Source: a virus
IMG/VR virus record: IMGVR_UViG_3300006919_000019
Location: 1-37,435 of that record
DNA: 37,435 bases
Strand: one strand, 5' to 3'
Positions 15,433 through 23,972 of this stretch are shown here, piece after piece. The notes beneath the pieces were generated by a model. It saw nothing but the letters and a program-made list of their open reading frames with translations. It was not told where the DNA came from and did not search any database. A program made the position numbers and the translations under genes. The stretch's first letter is position 1. Each line of letters begins with the position of its first letter.

Positions 15433-15963
15433 ATGGCATGTGTATTAACAACAGGTAGAGCCGAACCTTGCTTAGATGCAGTAGGTGGTTTAAGTACTGT
15501 TTACTTTTTTGATAGAATAGCTGATGCTTTTGTAATTGTGGGCGGTGAGGCTACAAGTATGAACGTGGCTTTAGTGTCCGCATTTCAGTACGATCTAAAG
15601 AGTGATAACAACAACTTAGAAGAATCAAGTGTGACATCTAAAAATGATGGCACAACAGTAGTAAATCAAACTTTAACTTTTTCATTAAAGAAACAAGATA
15701 AAGATACTGCAAATGAAATTAAATTATTAGCAGCAGCACAACCTGGTTGTGTTGTAAAAGATAGAATGGGAAATTATAAAATCGTTGGTTTAGAAGATGG
15801 TGTTGTAGTTTCTGGAACAGGTTTATCAGGTGGTGCTAAAGGAGAATTTAACGGTTATAATTTAACTGCTATTGGTGAAGAAACAAGTTTTGCACCAACA
15901 TTAGATTCAGCAACAGTAACAGCATTTTTAGCAATAGTAAGTGCTACACAAATTTCAGTATAA
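15433..15963 (+). CDS. Tail-tube-like structural protein, paralogue 1
   Basis: This protein has 176 residues. It starts MACVLTTGRAEPCLDAVGGL and is clearly paralogous to the gene at 19107: both share LTTGRxEPCLDxVGG, an NQTLTFSLKKQ or DQTLKFTLTKQ strand, an NYKIVGL or KYRIGGL strand, and GGAKGEFNGYNLTAI or GGNKADLNGYQITI. I associate this family with structural proteins of Bacteroidota phages and infer a tail-tube or head-decoration role. It stands alone between two terminators, so its level can be set separately. Confidence 0.55.
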   Translation: MACVLTTGRAEPCLDAVGGLSTVYFFDRIADAFVIVGGEATSMNVALVSAFQYDLKSDNNNLEESSVTSKNDGTTVVNQTLTFSLKKQDKDTANEIKLLAAAQPGCVVKDRMGNYKIVGLEDGVVVSGTGLSGGAKGEFNGYNLTAIGEETSFAPTLDSATVTAFLAIVSATQISV

Positions 15964-15985
15964 TTAACCTACTTTAGTGTAAATT

Positions 15986-16018
15986 AAGGCTAATATTTAA
16001 TTATATTAGTCTTTTTTT
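15986..16018 (+). terminator. Terminator between tube-like gene and portal block
   Basis: ggctaatat (15988-15996) pairs with atattagtc (16003-16011) over nine positions with one G-U pair, extended by flanking A-T pairs, with a 6-base loop and seven T (16012-16018). Four bases after it, motif D begins. Confidence 0.8.
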
Positions 16019-16021
16019 GTA

Positions 16022-16049
16022 CAAAATAGGAAAATGTTGTTATTATAGT
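16022..16049 (+). promoter_or_regulatory. Late-promoter-like motif D (portal block)
   Basis: CAAAA (16022-16026), ten bases, TTGTTATTATAGT (16037-16049), directly abutting the ATG at 16050. It sits just after a terminator, which strongly suggests that a new transcript starts here. Confidence 0.65.
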
Positions 16050-16346
16050 ATGATAGTCATTGATTCTGGAAACACAACACATAGTATTTATATTATACCA
16101 AGATATTACAATATAGATAACGCACATACATTATCAATAAAAGATGATGCAACTACAATAAGTGTTACGCCTTCAGTTACTAGAACTTTGGCTAATGGTT
16201 ACATTAAATATGATTTTGATTTAACAACTGCTGAAGGTAAAGGATATGATTTTACAATTTCAGACAATACAACTACAAATGTGATATATAGAGGGCAATT
16301 GTTCGCAACTGCACAAGTTTCACAAAATTACAAAATACATGGATAA
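16050..16346 (+). CDS. Small structural protein before portal
   Basis: This 98-residue protein begins MIVIDSGNTTHSIYIIPRYY and is beta-rich, ending VSQNYKIHG. Its stop overlaps the portal start by eight bases. I prefer the ATG at 16050 over the in-frame TTG at 16017, because the latter would make the terminator T-run and motif D part of the coding sequence and add an unlikely Cys/Tyr-rich leader. It is probably a minor virion or assembly protein; no family name can be given. Confidence 0.6.
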   Translation: MIVIDSGNTTHSIYIIPRYYNIDNAHTLSIKDDATTISVTPSVTRTLANGYIKYDFDLTTAEGKGYDFTISDNTTTNVIYRGQLFATAQVSQNYKIHG

Positions 16347-18531
16347 GAAACATGATGGAATAAGTTTAATCCAATTATCAAGTTACGTAAAACCAGCGGT
16401 TGAAGAAATACCAGGTCGCAAATGGGTTTTAAACGGTAGAGATAATTCGTTCTTTCAATATATCATAGATAGATATAATGGAAGTCCAACTAATGAAAGC
16501 ATCATAAACACGATGTGTGAATTGGTATATGGAAAAGGCATTGAAATAAATGGTACTAATGAAGTATATGATGAATTAAACGAAATATTCAACAAAAGAG
16601 AGCAAAAAAAATGTATTGCAGATTTTAAAATATTTGGACAGTACGCAATGCAGTTGATACGTTCTAAGGGTGGTGGAGTTGCTAGAATAGAGCATTTACC
16701 ATTTGATAAGCTAGGAATGGAAAAAGCTGATAAAGATGGTGTAATTAACAGCGTTGGATTTTGTGAAGATTGGACTAAGACATATAAATATAAGGTGAAA
16801 GAATTACCAGTATTTAAGGGTAAAATGACTGAAAGTTTAATGGTTAAATTAGTACAACCTTATAAGCCTGGTAAATTTTATTACTCCGATCCAAATTATC
16901 TTGCTAGTTTACAGTACGCACAGATGGAGGAAGAAATTGCTAACTATTCAATTTCACATATTTTAAATGGTTTATCTTTTGGTTACATAATTAACTTTAA
17001 TAATGGTGCTGCTTTAGATGATGCACAAAAAGATAAGTTAGAACGTAAGATTAAACAAAAACTAACAGGAAGTAGTAACGCTGGAAAGTTTATTTTGTCT
17101 TTTAATGATGGTAAAGAAGCAGAAGTTACGGTTGTTCCTTTAGAAGTTAATGACGCTCATAGTCAATGGGAGTTCTTATCTAAAGAGGCAATGAATAAAA
17201 TAATCGTAGGCCATGGAGTTTTTCCTGCATTATTTGGATTAGAAACATCAAGCGGTTTTAATAGCAATGCAGATGAATTAGATGTACAAAGTAAATTAGT
17301 ACAAGATTATCAGGTTTCACCAATACAACAAACATTTATAGACGAATTAGCACCAATATTAGAATTAGCAGGATTAGAAACAGATTTAACATTCATACCG
17401 TTAAGAGATACTTACAAAAGTACAGAAGAAGGTACACAAGAAAAAGCAGACGTAATAGATGATACTATTGATGATGAAGCTGATGATGTAGATGTTAAAA
17501 TGAGTTCACAGAATATAGAAATGCTTATTAATTTAGGTGAAGATATAAACTATGATGATTGGGAGTTAGTAGATGATAGAAGATGTGATGAAATAACGTT
17601 AAAAGAGAACGATTTAAACACCGTTTTTGAGTTTGCTAGTATTCCTAAGTCAGACGCTAGAACTACAAGCATACAAGACACTAGTTTGTTTAAAATACGT
17701 TATAGGTATGCAGGACACGAAAAAGGCGAAAGAGAGTTTTGTAATAAGATAATAAAAGCTAATAAACTTTATAAAGCAGAAGATTTAAATTATGATTCAG
17801 ATTACAATTCAGAATTAGCAGCCAAAGGAGAAACAAAATATAATGTTTTCCTTATGAAAGGCGGTCAAAACTGTAAACATTGGTGGCAAAGAGTTATATT
17901 TCTTAGAAAGAATAATAAGAAAATTAAAGTAAACGACGCCAAGAAAATGATATTAGCACTTGAGCCAGAAGATAGAAAAGACGCTAAATGGGAAACTAAT
18001 GATAAAAGAGTTGCACAAGTAGCAGAAAAGCAGAACAACTATTGGAGTTTAAAACCTAATTATAGAGATAGTGGAGTAACAGAAATTACTAAACTTAGTA
18101 TAATTGATAAGATAAAAGCAAAGTTAGGTGGTTTTGATCCTAATCAAAAACGTGACAAGGATGGTCAATGGAGTGATGGTGGTGATTCTGTTAGCAAAAA
18201 AAAAGTTAGTGAAGAATTAGAGGGTGAATTTAAGGATTTAACTATTGATATTTACCAAAACGAAAAAACAAAAACACTAACTTTATCTAGAGTTATAGTT
18301 CCAGAAAATTCAAGAGAATCAGGTATTGGTACTAAATTCATGAATAGTTTAATAGAAAAAGCAGACAAATTAGGTTATAAGATAATATTAACACCATCTG
18401 AAGATTTTGGAGGCAACAAAAATAGATTGATAGAGTTTTATAAAAGATTTGGATTCATTAACAACAAAGGTTCTAATAGAGATTTTTCACATAGGGAAGA
18501 TATGTATAGACTACCTAAACCAAAGAATTAA
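16339..18531 (+). CDS. Portal protein fused to a C-terminal GNAT acetyltransferase domain
   Basis: This protein has 730 residues. Residues 1 to about 370 are portal-like: SIINTMCELVYGKGIEI, FGQYAMQLIRSKGG, an N-terminal wing, and the helix-rich part around IVGHGVFPALFGLETSSGF and SKLVQDYQVSPIQQTFIDEL. Residues about 400-590 form a domain with TSLFKIRYRYAG and VFLMKGGQNCKHWWQR that I associate with portals of this phage group. Residues 599-611 are FDPNQKRDKDGQW, a linker type often seen before effector domains in phage proteins. Residues about 640-730 have GNAT motif A, RESGIG (659-664), and motif B, FYKRFGF (700-706). The portal is usually a twelve-subunit ring, so each virion would carry several acetyltransferase copies. 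The target is unknown. Confidence 0.8.
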   Translation: MDKKHDGISLIQLSSYVKPAVEEIPGRKWVLNGRDNSFFQYIIDRYNGSPTNESIINTMCELVYGKGIEINGTNEVYDELNEIFNKREQKKCIADFKIFGQYAMQLIRSKGGGVARIEHLPFDKLGMEKADKDGVINSVGFCEDWTKTYKYKVKELPVFKGKMTESLMVKLVQPYKPGKFYYSDPNYLASLQYAQMEEEIANYSISHILNGLSFGYIINFNNGAALDDAQKDKLERKIKQKLTGSSNAGKFILSFNDGKEAEVTVVPLEVNDAHSQWEFLSKEAMNKIIVGHGVFPALFGLETSSGFNSNADELDVQSKLVQDYQVSPIQQTFIDELAPILELAGLETDLTFIPLRDTYKSTEEGTQEKADVIDDTIDDEADDVDVKMSSQNIEMLINLGEDINYDDWELVDDRRCDEITLKENDLNTVFEFASIPKSDARTTSIQDTSLFKIRYRYAGHEKGEREFCNKIIKANKLYKAEDLNYDSDYNSELAAKGETKYNVFLMKGGQNCKHWWQRVIFLRKNNKKIKVNDAKKMILALEPEDRKDAKWETNDKRVAQVAEKQNNYWSLKPNYRDSGVTEITKLSIIDKIKAKLGGFDPNQKRDKDGQWSDGGDSVSKKKVSEELEGEFKDLTIDIYQNEKTKTLTLSRVIVPENSRESGIGTKFMNSLIEKADKLGYKIILTPSEDFGGNKNRLIEFYKRFGFINNKGSNRDFSHREDMYRLPKPKN

Positions 18532-19106
18532 TGGCAACATATTTAATAACAACACAAGAGATAAAAACAAATACACCTATGGGTGGTAATGTTGATAGTG
18601 ATAGATTAATGTCATTAATATATGATGCACAAGTTTTATTATTAGAACCAATATTAGGAACTAAACTTTATGATTATATAATTGCTAACTATAACACACC
18701 ATTAACAGGTTTATATTTACAGATGTACACCGATTACATCAAGCCAATTTTATGGCATAGTGTGTATGCAGACTACTTGCGTACAGGAAACGTTTTAGCA
18801 TCAAATGGCGGTATATACACAAACCAACCAGAAAACGCTAATATAAGCGATGTAGAGAGTATTAAATATAGTGTTAAACATTACCAAAGTAAAGCAGATA
18901 GTTACATTGATAGATTGGATAGGTTTTTATGTGATAAAGAAGATGAAATAGCAGAATACACACCAACACAAGATAATGACTATGATATTAAACCAGATTC
19001 TAATATAAACACAATTAGTGGTTGGTTTTTTGGTAATGAAAGAATTGATAATAGTAATACGACAGGCGCAGGTGGTAATGGTGAAGAATATTTAGAATTA
19101 GAATAA
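18531..19106 (+). CDS. Head-tail adaptor / head completion protein
   Basis: This 191-residue protein is mostly helical. It contains VDSDRLMSLIYDAQVLLLEP, ILGTKLYDYIIANY, LTGLYLQMYTDYIKPILWHS and SKADSYIDRLDRFLC. I associate this with the head-completion adaptor of flavobacterial phages, which docks on the portal. The tail has a Gly/Asn-rich acidic stretch. It follows the portal gene directly, which supports the call, and its ATG overlaps the portal stop (TAATG). Confidence 0.65.
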   Translation: MATYLITTQEIKTNTPMGGNVDSDRLMSLIYDAQVLLLEPILGTKLYDYIIANYNTPLTGLYLQMYTDYIKPILWHSVYADYLRTGNVLASNGGIYTNQPENANISDVESIKYSVKHYQSKADSYIDRLDRFLCDKEDEIAEYTPTQDNDYDIKPDSNINTISGWFFGNERIDNSNTTGAGGNGEEYLELE

Positions 19107-19673
19107 ATGGCAATTTTAACAACTGGAAGAAGTGAACCTTGCTTAGATAATGTTGGAGGCATTAAAAGAGTTTATTTGTTTAAATATGAAGATTACACAC
19201 ACACACAAATAGTAGGTGTAAAGGGTTCGACATTAACAAGTTTTCCTGGTACTGCTATTTATGGTTATGAATGTGTATTAGCAACTTTTGAAGAAACAAT
19301 TAATAATGATGATGATGGTATTAGTGTAGATCAAACATTAAAATTTACATTAACAAAACAAGAATTATTAACGACTAGAAAGTTAGAAGATTTAAGGAAA
19401 ATAGATGTTCGTTATATAGTACAATATAACAACGGAAAATATAGAATAGGTGGTTTATTTAATGGTGCAGAAATCACAGAAATAAAAGCAGTAAGTGGAG
19501 GGAATAAAGCAGATTTAAACGGTTACCAAATAACCATAAATAGTGAAGAAGAATATGCAGCAGCTTTTATAGATGATTTAGATGCAACAGGTTTTAGTGA
19601 ATCATTGATATTATTATTAGAAGATTTAGACGCTTTATTACTAGAAAATAGTGATGAATTAATATTAGAATAA
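19107..19673 (+). CDS. Tail-tube-like structural protein, paralogue 2
   Basis: This protein has 188 residues. It is the second copy of the family described at 15433, with the same N-terminal LTTGRSEPCLDNVGG. It differs by a central TFEETINNDDDGIS segment and an acidic leucine-rich C-terminal extension (LILLLEDLDALLLENSDELI). The two copies are too divergent for a recent duplication. One may form the tail tube and the other a decoration or cap. It sits between the head-tail adaptor and the fibre gene. Confidence 0.55.
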   Translation: MAILTTGRSEPCLDNVGGIKRVYLFKYEDYTHTQIVGVKGSTLTSFPGTAIYGYECVLATFEETINNDDDGISVDQTLKFTLTKQELLTTRKLEDLRKIDVRYIVQYNNGKYRIGGLFNGAEITEIKAVSGGNKADLNGYQITINSEEEYAAAFIDDLDATGFSESLILLLEDLDALLLENSDELILE

Positions 19674-19674
19674 A

Positions 19675-21762
19675 ATGGCAGGAAGAAAATTAACAGAATT
19701 AACCACAACTGAATCACTATCTAGTGAGGACTTAGTTTATGTAGTAGATATAGATGCAGCAACAGGTTTAAAATCTAAAGGTATAACAAAGGCAAATCTG
19801 GCTGCTCAAATGGGTACTTCAGTTGCATCAACAGAACCAGTAGAAAATGAATATGCTGATATATCAACAGCATCGCCGAATTTATTAGGAGATCAAAGCA
19901 ATCAAACAACATCATTTTTACAGTATGTATTAGATGATGGTACTGGTTCGGAAGCATATTATGAAAAATTAGCAACAAGTACAGCAGATATTTCAGATTA
20001 CAGAAAGTTAAGCGATACAGAAGTAGAAGTTGTTAGAGATTCAAACAGTTATAGAGTTTTCAGAATAGAAGCAATACAAGACGAAGGCACACCGATTACA
20101 ACGGTTGCAGGAGGTCGTATATCTTTTGAATATTCTGGCGCAAATGTAACAGCTATATTATTTAATAGACGTTATACAGATGCAATATTAGAGTTCTATG
20201 GTAAAGATGTAAATGTAAGATTCTATAATAGAGCGACTAGAGTTTACCAAACAGAAGCAGTAGCAAGTGGAGCATGGACAACAGTAAACACTAATTTTTA
20301 TAGAGCAGCAGTAACAGGAACTAACATACAAATAGCAGATTTAACTGTAGATAATAGAGTAGAGTTTTTTATAGTTGAGGGTACTTCTAGTGGTACAACA
20401 ACAGCAACAAGTAAAACAGGAACATCAATAGTTTTTACAGAAAATGCTTTATATAATGAAGCAACCTATTTAACAAGTGGTGCTTTAACTTTAGATTTAA
20501 CAGGAGCAGTAAAAGATACTTATTGTGCGGTTTATTGTAATGGTTATGCACCAGCAATAAGCGGTGAGGATTATTTTATATCAAGTGGAGTTTTAAATGC
20601 TATAAAATTAAATATTCTTTCTTTTTATTATGATGGAACTAAAATATATCTAAACATTGGGAACGTAGATACATTAACAGCTCCAACACTTACATTAACA
20701 GAAGGTGATACTGAATTAATAGTTAATTGGAGTGCTATAACTGATGCTGATAATTACGTTATAGAAAGAGCAGATGATAGTGGATTTACTACAAATCTAA
20801 CAGAAATATATAGTGGTGCTTTACTGACATACACAAATACAGGATTAACAAACGGTCAGACTTATTATTTTAGAGGTAAAGCACAAGGAGGAGGATTTAT
20901 AGAAAGCTCATGGAGTGCAACAGTTTCAGATTCACCAGAAGTTGCTAGTTTTTGGAGTTCAAGAGTACCACCAATTGGATATTCTATATATGAAAAATTA
21001 AACTCTTCAGCAACAGCAGCATTTAGTGTTACACCTAATTCAGATGGAACAGGAACAGAAACTAATATAGGATTTGATGGTAATTTTGTTGATTTAACTG
21101 CTTTAGCAGCAGTTGGAAGTGATTTATATATAAAAACAATCTTTAATCAAGGAACGGAGGCGTCAATGGATTTAGATATAGGTGCTAATTTACCTAAAGG
21201 AATGACCGTTAGAAGTGCTGGAGTTACAACAGTAAAAAATGGTATTATAGCAGGGTTTACAAATGGAGATTGTCAATATGCAGCGCCAACAGCTTACGCT
21301 CCTTTAGCGGTAGGAAGTGCATCATCTGTACATACAGTAACAGCAAGTGCTGTTGGTGCTGCTCTTAGAGATATATTTGTAAACACAGCAAGTGGTTCTA
21401 GTGGGATGTATTTAAAACACGATACTAGATCAACTGTAGGAAGGCAAACTATTCTTGCAGCAACAGGAGGCACTGTAAATGCAAATTTAAACACACCTAT
21501 AAATAACACAGACCAACGCATAATGATGAGTATTAAAACAGCATCAGATATAAGTGCTTGGAATGATAATTTAGCTGGTGACCAAAACGTGGCTTATTCA
21601 GGAACAAGCACTAATGACAGGTTTAATTTACTTACAGGAATATCTGGTGGCACACCTTTTAATGGTTATTTCCAACATTTCACAATTTATGCAAGTGATA
21701 TAGGTACAACAGAAAGAGAAGCAATACGTGACCATCTTAATACGATTTATACAATTTACTAA
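19675..21762 (+). CDS. Tail fibre / receptor-binding protein with FN3 and lectin-like domains
   Basis: This protein has 695 residues. It begins MAGRKLTELTTTESLSSEDL, a fibre N-terminus seen in Bacteroidota phages. A beta-rich shaft follows. Residues about 335-425 form a fibronectin type III domain (ELIVNWSAITDADNYVIERA, then YTNTGLTNGQTYYFRGKA). The C-terminal 250 residues look like a concanavalin/LamG-like lectin, ending FNGYFQHFTIYASDIGTTER. A role in binding the host surface is likely. Its stop overlaps the beta-propeller start (TAATG). Confidence 0.7.
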   Translation: MAGRKLTELTTTESLSSEDLVYVVDIDAATGLKSKGITKANLAAQMGTSVASTEPVENEYADISTASPNLLGDQSNQTTSFLQYVLDDGTGSEAYYEKLATSTADISDYRKLSDTEVEVVRDSNSYRVFRIEAIQDEGTPITTVAGGRISFEYSGANVTAILFNRRYTDAILEFYGKDVNVRFYNRATRVYQTEAVASGAWTTVNTNFYRAAVTGTNIQIADLTVDNRVEFFIVEGTSSGTTTATSKTGTSIVFTENALYNEATYLTSGALTLDLTGAVKDTYCAVYCNGYAPAISGEDYFISSGVLNAIKLNILSFYYDGTKIYLNIGNVDTLTAPTLTLTEGDTELIVNWSAITDADNYVIERADDSGFTTNLTEIYSGALLTYTNTGLTNGQTYYFRGKAQGGGFIESSWSATVSDSPEVASFWSSRVPPIGYSIYEKLNSSATAAFSVTPNSDGTGTETNIGFDGNFVDLTALAAVGSDLYIKTIFNQGTEASMDLDIGANLPKGMTVRSAGVTTVKNGIIAGFTNGDCQYAAPTAYAPLAVGSASSVHTVTASAVGAALRDIFVNTASGSSGMYLKHDTRSTVGRQTILAATGGTVNANLNTPINNTDQRIMMSIKTASDISAWNDNLAGDQNVAYSGTSTNDRFNLLTGISGGTPFNGYFQHFTIYASDIGTTEREAIRDHLNTIYTIY

Positions 21763-23000
21763 TGAGTTTAAAATATTTTCATAGGACATTAGGGGGTTTA
21801 AATTACATTTGGAATGAAAAAGACCTAATTGTAACAGGGTATTCATTAGGTGGTAGGGTTAGAAATTTAGCAAACCCAATGATGAAATGGTATAATGGTT
21901 CTACTTACGCAGTTGGATATAAATCAGCAGCAAATTTAAGTGCTGTTTATGTAACTAAGCAAACAGGAAACACCGTTGATAGTTATTTATTAACTGGTTC
22001 AGGTACAGCAACAGTAGAACCTTTTAATCACCCTGCGCCAATTATTTTAATAGATGATGCAGGTTATATTTATGTAATACAAAACACATATCACGTAGAT
22101 TCTTTTAGGATTTGGAAAAGTGATAGTATAGAGGATGTTAGTGCGTTCACATTGGTTGGTACATTTGATACAGATGGAAGTTATTTAGCTCTATTAAAAC
22201 AATCAAATACAGATGTTACATTTTCAACACGTTCTGGAGAATCACCAAACGGATATGATTTTAATATTTTAGAAGTTGATTTAACAGACGCAAGTTACAC
22301 CGATTTATTAACCGTTGAAATGGCTTTCGCAACTAATGGTGTTAGAGCGTATTTAGGTGGTGTTATTTTTTATGGCACATCTACATATAGAGCAGTAGGT
22401 GTAAATCCAAGAAAAGAAAGCAATTCCACTTATTATAAATATTGTGTTTTAGTAACAAGTGATTTTGATACTTACTATAATATAGGTTTAGGATTTAGTA
22501 AAGATATTCCAGCAACATCCGCTATTACTTTTGCGGAATTAGATGCTAACTATAATTTTATAGGTTCAGATGCAGCAAATTCAACAGACATTTCGGCTTG
22601 TAATATGATACAAATAAACGATGAAATATTTGTTAGTTATAGAACAGGAGCAGGAACATACTCAATAAAAAAAGCAGATATAGTTACGGGAACGACATCA
22701 GAAGTCGCTTTAGGATTAAGTCTATATAATGCTACAAATGGCGATAATAATGTGTATATGTATTACAATGGCAGTAATATTGTTTTAACGGTTAGAGGTG
22801 AAACGGTTGGAAAAATATACACTATTGAAACAGATTTAACAGGTTTGACTTATGAAAGAGATATACCAACTTTAGACGCTGGTGATTACGTCGGATTACC
22901 ATCAAATTTAAACGATGTTGATGATTTATATTTAATTATTGGGAGAGCAGAGGCAACTAACACAGTTCCTTATATTGTAACTAATAATAAATGGAGTTAA
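21762..23000 (+). CDS. Beta-propeller tail protein, BNR-like, possible depolymerase
   Basis: This protein has 412 residues and is all-beta, with repeating blades. HPAPIILIDDAGYIYVIQNT, then YHVDSFRIWKSDSIEDVSAF, matches the pattern of BNR-type six-bladed propellers (BNR_4-like), a family that includes several polysaccharide lyases. Other segments include NILEVDLTDASYTDLLTVEM and KPNPRK-like basic loops. I infer a tail-associated glycan-binding or -degrading spike acting with the adjacent lectin-like fibre. A purely structural propeller is possible, and no catalytic residues can be assigned by eye. Confidence 0.55.
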   Translation: MSLKYFHRTLGGLNYIWNEKDLIVTGYSLGGRVRNLANPMMKWYNGSTYAVGYKSAANLSAVYVTKQTGNTVDSYLLTGSGTATVEPFNHPAPIILIDDAGYIYVIQNTYHVDSFRIWKSDSIEDVSAFTLVGTFDTDGSYLALLKQSNTDVTFSTRSGESPNGYDFNILEVDLTDASYTDLLTVEMAFATNGVRAYLGGVIFYGTSTYRAVGVNPRKESNSTYYKYCVLVTSDFDTYYNIGLGFSKDIPATSAITFAELDANYNFIGSDAANSTDISACNMIQINDEIFVSYRTGAGTYSIKKADIVTGTTSEVALGLSLYNATNGDNNVYMYYNGSNIVLTVRGETVGKIYTIETDLTGLTYERDIPTLDAGDYVGLPSNLNDVDDLYLIIGRAEATNTVPYIVTNNKWS

Positions 23001-23410
23001 TGAAAACCCTACTCTACATACTAGCCTTTTTAAGCCTCACAGCTTGTAAACCAGAAACAACAGAAGTTTGGAGTGCAAGAATGGTAAAAGAATATAATAA
23101 AACAGCCTCTAAAAATACACAGATTTACGAAATGATAACCTTAGACACGTTAGATTTTAGTAATGGTGGTTGGAGTATTGGAAATGGCTTTTATAATGTA
23201 TATGGCGATAGGATGCAAAATGGTAATTTAAAAGCTTGGGTTTACCCTTATGATTTAGATTTAAAAGGAAACGATTTAGAAGTTAATGTTGGTTATCTTT
23301 TTATTGATGGTAATGTTTATGACAATGGAATTTTACAAAGCATAGCAGTTTTAGAAAGTCAAGGCAGAATTAAGTATACTAATAATTTATCAAAAGTTAA
23401 AAATAGATAA
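23000..23410 (+). CDS. Phage-encoded lipoprotein
   Basis: This is a 136-residue protein starting MKTLLYILAFLSLTACKPET, a type II signal peptide with lipobox LTAC and acylated cysteine at residue 16. I chose the ATG at 23000 because it overlaps the upstream stop (TAATG); an in-frame ATG at 22991 would add three residues. The mature part is beta-rich (ITLDTLDFSNGGWSIGNGFY). It is probably anchored in the inner or outer membrane of the host. Superinfection exclusion or lysis accessory roles are possible; the sequence does not decide between them. Confidence 0.7.
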   Translation: MKTLLYILAFLSLTACKPETTEVWSARMVKEYNKTASKNTQIYEMITLDTLDFSNGGWSIGNGFYNVYGDRMQNGNLKAWVYPYDLDLKGNDLEVNVGYLFIDGNVYDNGILQSIAVLESQGRIKYTNNLSKVKNR

Positions 23411-23697
23411 TGATTTTACCGATAGCTGTAACAAGACAAAATATAAACCAGTTAAACGGTTGGAATTATGAAAATGAAAAGGTTTATAATGCTTTAACAT
23501 GGCAACAAAAAGAAGCATTAAACATCTTAATAATTGAGCAGTTTAAATTTTATAAAAAACATGAAAGGTTAGATTTTAAGGAGTTGGTTAAGTTAGTAAA
23601 AAAAAACAGTTCGGTTATTAAATTAAGTAATGATCTGATTGACAAAACACAGATGGATTTATTGGTTAATGAGATTAAAAAGATGAATAAAAAATGA
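23410..23697 (+). CDS. Hypothetical protein of the lysis region
   Basis: This 95-residue soluble protein begins MILPIAVTRQNINQLNGWNY and has a Lys-rich helical C-terminal half (KELVKLVKKNSSVIKLS). It overlaps the lipoprotein stop (TAATG) and the next gene by four bases. The sequence is not recognised. Its place suggests expression with the lysis genes. Confidence 0.55.
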   Translation: MILPIAVTRQNINQLNGWNYENEKVYNALTWQQKEALNILIIEQFKFYKKHERLDFKELVKLVKKNSSVIKLSNDLIDKTQMDLLVNEIKKMNKK

Positions 23698-23972
23698 GCG
23701 AATCAAATACAGATTTCATAAAAAAGAATTGGTTATCATTTTCAAACGTGGTGGTGCTTATTACTTTTATTATTTATCAAGCACGTTGGCAACAAAAAGT
23801 AGATAGTGAATTGAGAGAATTACAAGCATCATCTATAATGCACAAATCTGATTCTGAAAAACACCAAAGCGTTAAAGATAAAATAGAAATGTTTGTGCCT
23901 AGAACAGAACTCGATGGTAGGCTAAAGGCAATAGAAAATATTTTAGAAAAGATTGAGAAAAAATTAGACTAA
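23694..23972 (+). CDS. Single-pass membrane protein with coiled coil (spanin- or holin-like)
   Basis: This 92-residue protein has an N-terminal membrane segment at about 14-28 (LSFSNVVVLITFIIYQA) followed by a charged coiled coil (DSELRELQASS, then RLKAIENILEKIEKKLD). This layout resembles an inner-membrane spanin or a regulatory holin-associated protein. It overlaps the upstream gene as ATGA and the downstream gene as TAATG. Spanin is the leading possibility, but no outer-membrane partner can be assigned securely. Confidence 0.5.
   Translation: MSESNTDFIKKNWLSFSNVVVLITFIIYQARWQQKVDSELRELQASSIMHKSDSEKHQSVKDKIEMFVPRTELDGRLKAIENILEKIEKKLD

Noticed and set aside
16017-16049. Upstream TTG start for the gene before the portal
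   Set aside because: It would translate the terminator T run and motif D into a Cys/Tyr-rich leader; the ATG at 16050 is a cleaner start.
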